From Lunularia cruciata (Eukaryota; Streptophyta; Marchantiopsida; Lunulariales; Lunulariaceae), in assembly GCA_948567375.1 (NCBI GenBank), contig OX419761.1, positions 30,480,243 through 30,544,242 of the forward strand: DNA of 64,000 nucleotides. The letters run 5' to 3'. Positions 55,394-64,000 of this stretch are shown here, one piece after another; positions within the stretch are counted from its first letter, which is position 1, and each line of letters opens with the position of its first letter. Below the pieces are notes generated by a model. That model saw nothing but the letters and a program-made list of their open reading frames with translations. It had not been told where the DNA came from and did not search any database. A program made the translations under genes and the position numbers.

Positions 55394-57687
55394 GGAAAGC
55401 AAAAGAGATTCAATTGTAAGAATATCAAGGAGCAACAAGACTAACACATGAGATGAGCTCCAGAGGAACATCCAATGAAACAAGAGAAACACACAAGATC
55501 AGATTGGGGGAATACACTTTGAACATAAGAAGAGGAGGGTAGAGAATATATTGGAGAGCACAAGAGAGAAGCATCCAATTAAAAAGATCCAACTAGAGAA
55601 GAAGTTTCAAAAGAGAAGGAAGGTGATATTTGAAAGAGAAGGAAAATTTCTAAAATTGCCAAGATTACACATGCACTTGCTACTTTGTCACAAGATTTAG
55701 CTAGCCATAGCAAATTGAAAAGTGACTCCCTTGAATCCAAGCTAAGATTGAAACACGACAAAGCACAAGAGATAAGTAGAGGTTGAGGATATATTCAATA
55801 TAGAGAAAATTAGGTCAAAGGTAGAAAGGCTTCCTATCTTAAAGAGAGAAGCAAAATCAAAATGCTTTTACTCCATAACACTTGAACTAGCCTTGGCTAG
55901 GAAGACCCTTGAGGAGATCAAAAGTATTATTACCACTTTATTTGATATAGATTCACATCCTTATGATGGCTCTAGGTGCTAGTTACAACATGGATCCCAA
56001 ATTCCATGTATTAAAGATATATTATACAACAAATTTCACAAGTTGGGATGAAAGTGAAGAATAGTAAGAGCTCTCGGTGGTTCTTAGTGTTTAGTTAGCT
56101 CTCACAAAGGCTTTTGGAATAATAATAGCTCTGGGCAGTTTTAGAATAGTATGTGCATAAGTTCTTAGGGTGTAGCTATCACATGTTTTCTCCCCTCATA
56201 TGCAACATATAACATCAACATGACTTGCATATTTATCTTAAAAATATCATTTTATGCTTAAAAAGTTCAAGATCAAACCAAAACAAGCCTAGTTCCACAA
56301 CACACTCTATGCAAACAAGGTTTTGCCATTTAAGTCTACTTTGTTTAATCCAAGCTCACATAGTTTATGTGGTTTTCATGACTAAGAAAATCTTCTATGG
56401 TTTGCAAAGACCAGAGTTTAACCTGGTGCTTACCTTAGCTAATTAAATCTCACCTTGTTTACTTGGCGGATTGGTTTTAACTCAGACCAATGTTTAACCA
56501 TTTAACAAACAAGTTATGGTGCTAACATCAAGTAATGATGCAAGCACAAAATGTGAAAGGAGTCCATCTAAATAAGAATAAGTTTGGATGCAAGTATAGT
56601 AGCTTAAGTATATAGTCCATGGAGCTATAAGACCTCATGTAAGTATTATAATCCCTTGTGTATCAATAAAATACAAAACATCAAAGGAATAAATCAAAAT
56701 CATGAGAAAACATCTAAGTAATTGGTACAAGTATCCAAGTAAGTGATGCAAGTATAGATGATGAAGTGTAAAATACATAAATATACATGTCAAGACCATA
56801 AGCTAGGCCTAAAGTCCCAATGTGAGTGAGTTTTACACTAGGTATATAGTACATAGAACTCTATGGTACATGTTTCTCCAAGATCTAATGTAAGTGCCTA
56901 TAGAAGATAAACCTAAAAAGAAGGATTATAGCACCACAACCACCTCTTTTCTTGATCATGCATCTTGGCTCATGGCATGTCCAACCTAAAAGATCCTAAG
57001 GGTTAGAATTATAATTCATCAATCTACCTGTGTTCCACTATTCCTCTAAGAAATGTATAGCATGAAGAGTGGAGGCTCTAAATTTATCTAGAGGAGCTAC
57101 AAGATGCTAAAATAATGATGTATATGAAGTACAAAGTCTAGCCATCAGTCTAAACCTAGGAGGATATATAGCTCCATGAAGATGGTTTCTACAATAAGAT
57201 AGAGCATCATTGTCTATAAATAGTATATATTGGATGGATAAACCCAATGATGTAAATTTATTGTAGGGTCTAACCATGAAACCTCTATACTCATCAAAGT
57301 ATCTACTGCCTCACAAAGACATACCATCAAACATGCTCAAGTATGTACTCCAATAGGAAGGAGACCATGCTTCCACATAGATAGCAATGGAACCTCCACC
57401 TCAAGCTTTGGACCACATGTCCATATGATCACCTAAAAGTGTATGGTACAATACTCCATTAAATCTCTCGTGCTTTGCTGTGTGAGATACCATAAAGTAC
57501 TACTCATTTGGTAGGAATGCCATCTCCTTCTTATGGTCTATGCACACCACTCCAAAAAATGAGATCTAGTAGGAACTCTCATGTTTGCTATACAACTCAC
57601 ATCTAATACTAGAATCATCCTCCTCAAATCAGTGTGGAATAAATACTCTAGATACTTGATAGATAGGATGGAACTTGTAATCATTTC
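55394..57687. other. AT-rich intergenic DNA
   Basis: No gene is recognised. Repeated short words (aagagagaagg, caagagagaa) occur just after 55400. The rest is plain AT-rich sequence up to the LTR fragment at 57688. Confidence 0.45.
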
Positions 57688-60600
57688 ACCAATCCATGTA
57701 TCTGATCCAATGGTAGAACTTCTTTTGAGAGAATCCTCTTTGCTATATAATAAAGGCAAGGTGCTCCTTTGGGGTATCAAAGCATTGAGTGTTGAAGTTG
57801 TGTTTTCTTTCTTATGTATCTCTTGGGGGTTTTTGTGTCCTTGGAATATTTCAATAGTATCAAAGAAGATGTTTTAATCCAAGAGAGTGGATCCTCCTCT
57901 TGGAGGAACACAAGCTACTAAGACTAAGTAATTTTGAGGGGAGAAAACATAGTGCAATTGATAGATTGGGGTGCTTTTAAATAGATGATGGGATGGAGGC
58001 ACATAGAAGACAATATCCTACACTACTTTCTATTCTTGAATCCATTACACATGAAGATTATGTACATCCAATGTGATCAAGTGAGAGTATATCTTGTTTA
58101 TCATTTTGGAATAGAGTTCATAGATATAATGATGAATTCACCAAACCTAGTGATTCCACTTGTGGTGATATACTATAGAGGGTGGGATTTGAAAATCTAA
58201 ATTCTATTATGATTTCAATGGATTTGAATATACCAAATCCTTTCATTTTCTACATGCATGTAGAAATCCATTATTTGGTTAAACCAGAAGGAATGTTTAG
58301 GGATTTAATAGTACGTAATTTTGGTGAGGAATATTATCAATGAGTGATAGCCTTTGAGGTCATAATGGTAGTCCCTATAGTGTGTGCACTCTCTCAAGTC
58401 ATCATATTAACCTTCTATGGAAGTAGGAAGTAGGAGTGTTTATTGTGTGTACAAATCATGGAGTCATACTTGCAAGATCTGATGCAAGGAATGCAAGTGA
58501 TGTTGAACAAGTTTTGTGAGATCAAGATGACTATGATCATGATCTCACAAGTTTTTTGAGATCAAGATGATTGTTCTTTTCAATGCCATGGATGCATTTA
58601 AAATTCAATTACATACTTTAAGGAACAATCAATGAATGCAAGAAGGAGAACCATCCAAAAATCTAATATCAATGGCCAAAGTACTTGGAGAGTCACTCAT
58701 GCCAATGACACCAACCCCAGTTAACAATAAAGCCATATTGTTACTATGGATGAAGAAGACATGCAACATCTAGCATTACAAGAGATAACATTCCATGTGA
58801 GCAATGGAAAATTGGATTTCAAGAATAAATTGATATATTTGATTATTCACAATAAAGATCACCAACCATTCTATAAGTGTGTTTGCATATGGGTACTTGA
58901 CTGATAAAGCCTTCACATGGTATGATGCTTGGGAATAATAAGTGCTAGAAAAAGGAAGAGAGATTACTTGGATAGCAATGCAAGAATTGCTATTGAAGAA
59001 TTTCAAATCCATGGATTCCATATAGATGGCATAAACCCGACTATGGGAGTTGAAGTAGAAAAACAACATACAAGAGTATATGGAGGCATTTATTATCTAC
59101 ATGTCATGATAATTGATGAGTCTAATAGAAGCTCTTGAATTTCAAATGGGGGTTAAAAGAGCAAATTTGCCAAGAGGTAATGGTAAAGAATCCTTGCATT
59201 GTTTTTGAAGCCACTTTATGTACTTAGAGAATCGCAAGGGATCTTGGAAGAGGTGAAGGATAATTCCCCACTCAGCACTATTGGGTTGAAACATTGCACT
59301 TTGGTGGGACCAATTCTTATAGAATTGGGCAACATTTGGTTTTGAGATTGAGGAGCAAAACCACTCCAAGGAGAATGAGGATAGGTCAAAGAAAAGAGAG
59401 ATAGAGTTCCACAAGGGGAAGGGGCTCAAGCAAAACAATGACATTGTTATAATTGTGGTTGAGTTGGGCACGTAGCCATCAATTGTTGTGCTTGTCTTCC
59501 TAATCACTACCACTCAAGGAGGTGAAGAAGTAGTCCCCACTTAACACTATTGGGCTCAAACATTACTTTGGTGGGACCAATTCCTATAGAATTGTGCAAC
59601 ATTTGGTTTTGAGATTGAGGAGCAAAACCACTCCAATGAGAATGAGGATGGTTCAAAGAAAGGAGAGATGGAGTTCCACAAGGGGAAGAGGCTCAAGCAA
59701 AACAATGACATTATTATAATTGTGGCTGAGTTAGGCACGTAGCCATCAATTGTTGTGCTTGTCTTCCTAAATGCTCTTAGCCTACATACAAGCAACTTTG
59801 AACAACATAGAGGGACAAATTGAAGAGGAGGATGCTTAATCACATCAAAAAAAAATATTGTTCATGAATGTACATCATGGCCTTATTGGCTTAATGGAGA
59901 TGAGTATAAATGGGGGGAGTAGGAGGGCAAGGGTGCAAAGGTAGAAGAAGATAAATGCACAATTGATTATTGTAAATGGAGTCTCAGAAGACAATCAAGT
60001 GAGAATAGTGATAGATCCTTGAGCAATAGATAATTTCTTGTCTTGCTTTATTGCAATAAGGTTGGGGATGGAATTGAAGAAGGATGAGAATGATGCAGCA
60101 AAGTTACCTAATGTTATATCAAAGAGGATTGAGTCATTATCTAGAAAGATAACACTCTATATAAGAGAGCATCAAGAAGCAATTGAGTGTTGAGTAATAT
60201 GGTTAGCTTGTTATGATGCAATCTTAGGCATGTCGTGAATAGAACACTACAACCCCATGGTTGATTGGAGAAAAAATTAGAAAGAACTAACTAATGGAAG
60301 ATCTCTAGGGTTAAAGAAAGATCATAAAGGCAAGAACTATCTCTTAAGGACAACATCTATTAGAAGGGCATAGAGATGTTCATGGGTCTAAAAAGAGAAG
60401 TCCAAATGCACAACTCAATGGAAAAATTCTTGAGAAATTGAAAAATGTGTTCAATTAGTTTCAAGATGTCTTTCTGGATGATTTATCCTCAAGATTACCA
60501 CCAAAAAGGAAAGTAGATCATAAAATCAAGATACTTCCTAGGAAGACACCTCTTTGTAAGTCCTCATATTGACTATTACCTCATGAGTTGGAGAAATGTA

Positions 60601-60703
60601 AGGCTCAAATCAAGGATATGCTATAGAAAGGGTTTATCCAACTAAATATATCACCATATGGAGCTCCTATCTTATTTTTGAAGAAGAAGGGCAGGACAAT
60701 TAG
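57688..60703 (+). mobile_element. Ty3/gypsy remnant related to family D: LTR end, gag, protease, start of RT; interrupted
   Basis: The LTR end at 57688-57853 matches the last 165 bp of the family-D LTR (gatccaatggtagaactt, ctatataataaag, gtgctcctttgggg). A degraded primer-binding site follows. The gag region parallels 49320-50360. Zinc-knuckle-like segments occur near 59455 and 59725. The protease near 59950-60270 shows ILGMS with HYNPMVDW and a changed active site (VIDP then stop). The RT N-terminus near 60420-60700 ends with SPYGAPILFLKKKG. It is cut at 60703 by the LTR of another element. Confidence 0.75.
59265..59770. repeat. Tandem duplication within gag, two copies of about 238 bp
   Basis: Blocks 59265-59503 and 59533-59770 are direct repeats with a period of about 267 bp and only scattered substitutions. 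Each encodes a lysine/glutamate-rich segment and a zinc-knuckle-like NCG...GHVAINC motif containing the same in-frame stop after NCG. Because the stop is shared, it was present before duplication or transferred by conversion. Confidence 0.8.
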
Positions 60704-61056
60704 TGTAAAAGACCAAGACCAAGGAGAGAAATATGAGAATGGAAGATCACATTGGGACACTTGAATGTGGATAAAATCCAAATGACTAGCATGAGCTTTG
60801 GTTTGGTATTTATAGAGAGCATACAAGGCTCTTGAGAAGCTTCTCAAGAAGCTTCCTTTTAGAAGCCACCTACTTGGTTTGCAAGCTAAGCTAGTTGGAA
60901 GCTTCTAAATGCTACTTACTTGGGGTGCAAGCTAAGCTAGCAAGGAAGCTTCCCAAGAAGCTTCCTAGATAATTTTGGAATATTCTAGGCTAATTTGGCC
61001 TATTCACTTCTTTTTTAGCCCTAACTAGCTTCATTGCTTAACTCCATATTGTTACA
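60704..61056 (-). mobile_element. LTR of chromovirus family F, minus orientation (3' LTR)
   Basis: 353 bp with TG...CA ends on the plus strand (tgtaaaagacc ... ttgttaca). The complement of a polypurine tract (tattcccctaccgc) adjoins the right edge. The LTR is dense in aagctt-centred palindromes such as cttgagaagcttctcaag at 60831-60848. It is inserted in the RT of the element at 57688-60703. The bases before it are attag; the matching duplication is not seen within the window. Confidence 0.8.
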
Positions 61057-63028
61057 TATTCCCCTACCGCTAATTGATGATGTTTTCGCTGCCATTGAAG
61101 CTCCAAAATCCTAGATGGCCATTTGTGAATTTTGGAGATGAGAAAGAGGTTCCTATGTGGCATCATGAAGGAGATACCCTTTCCAAAGGACCTTGTACCT
61201 TGTATGTTGTTAACGGCCTTGTTGGATGTGACGATATGCAAGGATATGATCAACTTCATATCCCTCATGATCATTGATAGGGATGGGAGGATGAGGAGGT
61301 TGGACACAATAGGGAAAAGAAGATGGATTAGGGACAAAAGGTTTCAACTTGGAAATATGAAAGCCAAAGTGGATGTGCATATGACAAGGAAAGGTAAGTC
61401 AATAAGCAATAAGAGAAATGATTTATGTGATCTCAAAGGGTCCTATCTAATTAGGAGTAAGTTTACGGACTTGGGTATCAAGTAGGAGGGGTAGGTTACT
61501 GACAAGAGCATGACTTTATGACCAACGTGAAAGGTGAGATCATGACGATGGTGGTCTACATATTGCTTTTGACAATTTTGGGCAATAAGGAGGTGAGATT
61601 TGGCTTGTTGGAGAGATTGGATATGGTGGTCAAGAAGGTTGAAGTATGAGGGACATGAGATGGAGGAGGAGCAAGAAGGGAATCCGGAACAAGTGGATCT
61701 TAGCCAAAATTGAGGGAGAAAGGAGAGAATTGATGCTTGCATATTTGGAATTATTATATGCAAACTCCGCAACTACAAGACATTCATCCTAATTGGTATG
61801 GTGAACATTGACAAAGGCACAAAGTATATCCTCCAAGGTGTGATTTGCACATTCAATTTTCCCACTAGTTTGAGAATGATAGGCCATGGACAAAGTAAGC
61901 TTGGTGCCGAGTATCTAGAAGAATGCTTGCCAAAACTTTCCAATGAAGCAAGGATCACAATCGGAGATGAGTACACGTAACATCCCATGCTGCTTGAATA
62001 CATTGTTGAAGTAGATCTGCACCAAGGTTGAAGCATTCACAATATCAATGGTTGGTGCTAAATGGATTTGCTTACTAAAATTATCCACAAACACCATAAT
62101 GGCTATGTGACCTTGCTTTGTCTTGAGCACGGATGTGATGAGATCTAAGCTCACATGTTCCAAATGAGTAGATGGAACGGGGAGTGGTTGAAGGAGTCTA
62201 CTTGGTTTTTGGTTATTGGCCTTGTTGCATTGGTAGCTCTTACATGATCGAAAAAACTCCCAAAAATCTCATACCATGTTGGGCCACCACCATTTGCATT
62301 GGAGGGTATCCAAGGTCTTGTCCACACCCATGTGACCAACAATTGGTAAATCATGGGCTTCTTGAAGACACACAAGTCAAAGATCACCTTTGGTTGGAAC
62401 ATAGATTGGGTCCTCATGGAATAGAAGGCTTTCCTTATAGGAGATAGTATTGTACTCCTTGTCATATGTTGCAAGACAACCTAGTACCATCTAAAAGGAT
62501 CTTGTTGTAGAGTTGTTTGAAGCTCAACTTGGACTTTGGAGTCAATGGATACCGTTGTGATGAGAAGAAGGGACTTCAAATTAGGTTATTATGATAAGGC
62601 ATCAAGGATGACATGGAACCAAACAAGTTTATACTCAGGTTTGATATAAAATAACTATAGTTGTTCTTCCCATCAATGATGTATACTCTTCATGTGTTCC
62701 AAATGTAAAGTCTGCAACAAGGGCTTGTGATCAATTTGCATGATCATTTGTTTCCGCAAGAGATATTGCCTCCATAACTTGGTGGTATATACCATTGCTA
62801 GTTGTTATTAATCTTGAGCAAATTAATTCCTTTTTGCTATATTTAGTCTATAAGACACAAAGGCAATGGGATGCAATCCATTTGTGAATTCCTATTGCAA
62901 CATGACTCCAATTGTAAAGTTAGAAGCATCAAAATCAACCACACATGGTAGTTGAGGATCATATAATTGAAGAATTGGTCTTGAAGACACCATATTTTCA
63001 GCTTCTAGAATGCTTCTTTGTGCTTATT
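61057..63028 (-). pseudogene. Chromovirus family F pol remnant: RNase H, integrase, chromodomain (minus)
   Basis: On the minus strand from 63028 down: RNase H (RPILQLYDPQLPCVVDFDASNF, HPIAFVSY, QIDHKPLLQTL), the zinc-binding region with a block ending CKSYQCNKANNQKP-like near 62220, and the integrase core (MEHVSLDLITSVLKTKQGHIAIMVFVDNFSK; LISDCDPCFIGKFW; AYHSQTSGKIE near 61870). It ends with a chromodomain near 61100-61260 (GYEVDHILAYR, YKVLWKGYLLHDAT) just before the polypurine tract. RT and gag are missing: the remnant stops at the next LTR at 63029. Several stops are present. Confidence 0.75.
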
Positions 63029-63564
63029 TGTAAAAGATCAAGACCAAGGAGAGAAATAGGAGAATAGAAACTCACATTAGAACACTTGAATGTGAGAAAA
63101 CTCCGAATGCCTAGGATGAGCTTTGGCTTTGGTATTTATAGGTAGCATATAAGGCCCTTGAGAAGCTTCTCAAGAAGCTTTCTTGAGCCACTTTCTTAGA
63201 GTGCAAGCCAAGTTAATTAGGAAACTTCTCAAGAAGCTTCTTTCTAGAAACTACTTATTTGGCGTGCAAGCTAAGCTAGTTGGAAGCTTCTAAAAGCTTC
63301 CTTTTGGAAGCTACTTGCTTGGGGTGTAAGTTAAGCTAGTCGGGAAGCTAAGAGAATAGAAACTCACATTGGGACACTTGAATGTTGGAAAAATCCAAAT
63401 GCCTAGCATAGGCTTTGGCTTTGGTATTATAAGTAGCATATAAGGCCCTTGAGAAGCTTCCCAAGAAGCTTCCTAAATGCTTATAGAATATTTTGGACTA
63501 ATTTGGCTTATTCTCTACTTTGTTAGCCTTACTAACTACGTTGTTGAACTCCATATTGTTACAT
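63029..63564 (-). mobile_element. Second family-F LTR, minus orientation, with internal duplication
   Basis: 536 bp with TG...CA ends (tgtaaaagatc ... ttgttaca), similar to 60704-61056 but lengthened by an internal repeat: the segment gagaatagaaactcacatt ... cttgagaagcttc recurs around 63350-63470. It is followed by a polypurine-tract complement and by another chromodomain end, so it is the 3' LTR of a second F element lying directly beside or nested in the first. Confidence 0.75.
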
Positions 63565-64000
63565 ATTCCACCACTGCTAGTTGGTGATGTCTTTGTTGCC
63601 ATTGAAACTTCAAACTCTTGGATGGCCATTTGTTCATTCTGGAGGTGAGAAAGAGGCTCCCATGTGGCATCATGAAGGGGATATCCTTTCCAAAGGACCT
63701 TTTACTTTGTATGTTGTTAACGTTCTCGTTGAATGTGGTGACGTGCAAGGATATGATCAACTTCATACTCCTCATGATCATTGATAAGGATTGGAGGAAG
63801 AGAAGGTTGGACACAAGAGGAAAAAGAAGATGGGTTAGGAACAAAAGAGTTTCAACTTGGAAATGTGAAAGACATGGTGGATGCGCATATGACAAGGTAA
63901 GGCAAGTTGATAAGGAATAGGAGAGATGATTTGGGTGATATCAAAGAGTCCTATCCAATTAGGGGAAATTTTATGAACTTGGGTATCAAGTAGGAAGGGT
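63565..64000 (-). pseudogene. 3' end of a second family-F chromovirus (chromodomain), runs off the window
   Basis: The stretch parallels 61057-61495: the frames covering the chromodomain (RYKVLWKGYPLHDAT-like) and the preceding integrase tail are recognisable on the minus strand. The element continues beyond position 64000. Confidence 0.65.

Overview
The window looks like nuclear DNA from a land plant with a large, repeat-rich genome. The evidence is two host genes with spliceosomal GT-AG introns, one of them closely resembling the plant aldo-keto reductases annotated as NADP-dependent sorbitol-6-phosphate dehydrogenase. In addition there are several families of Ty3/gypsy LTR retrotransposons, an R2-like LINE, and a short TTTAGGG-type plant telomere motif. 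The retroelement complement (a Ty3 element carrying a cytosine methyltransferase and a PHD finger) makes a non-flowering land plant more likely to me than an angiosperm, but the species cannot be fixed from sequence reading alone.

Layout. 1-10075: a pile of broken repeats: an inverted LTR copy, a 165-bp tandem array, the 3' end of a PHD-type Ty3 element, two unidentified ORFs, an LTR with a candidate primer-binding site and a gag remnant, then a 5'-truncated LINE. 10076-14187: mostly non-coding, with a second LINE tail and a 52-bp palindrome. 14188-18599 (minus): a seven-exon host gene reconstructed here, encoding about 1001 residues with an N-terminal helical region, a central PHD finger and a C-terminal telobox-type Myb domain. 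19381-22396: AT-rich intergenic DNA. 22397-25105 (minus): a chromovirus remnant. 25106-36135: two diverged copies of one unusual Ty3 family joined head to head; its pol carries protease, a DNMT3-like cytosine-5 methyltransferase, RT-RNase H, integrase and a terminal PHD finger. 36700-37450: a solo LTR. 38700-42300: a gene-like island with a six-exon aldo-keto reductase that is intact on paper. 42284-48612: AT-rich DNA with LINE tails and a second LINE fragment. 48618-52349: an internally deleted chromovirus bounded by two LTRs and a CATGG target duplication. 52355-57687: AT-rich DNA with a degraded SANT/Myb-like ORF. 57688-64000: a Ty3 remnant interrupted by a minus-strand chromovirus family, itself present as two units.

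How the parts relate. Only the two spliced genes look functional for the host. Everything else is retroelement-derived and mostly inactivated by stops and frameshifts. The methyltransferase-bearing element is the most unusual system here. It appears to combine a de novo-type DNA methyltransferase (between protease and RT) with a chromatin-reader finger at the end of integrase (where chromoviruses carry a chromodomain), so one polyprotein could in principle both mark DNA and choose its integration site. Both copies in this window are decayed. The methyltransferase core (PCQ and ENV motifs) is readable in the minus-strand copy and broken in the plus-strand copy, while motif I survives only in the plus-strand copy.
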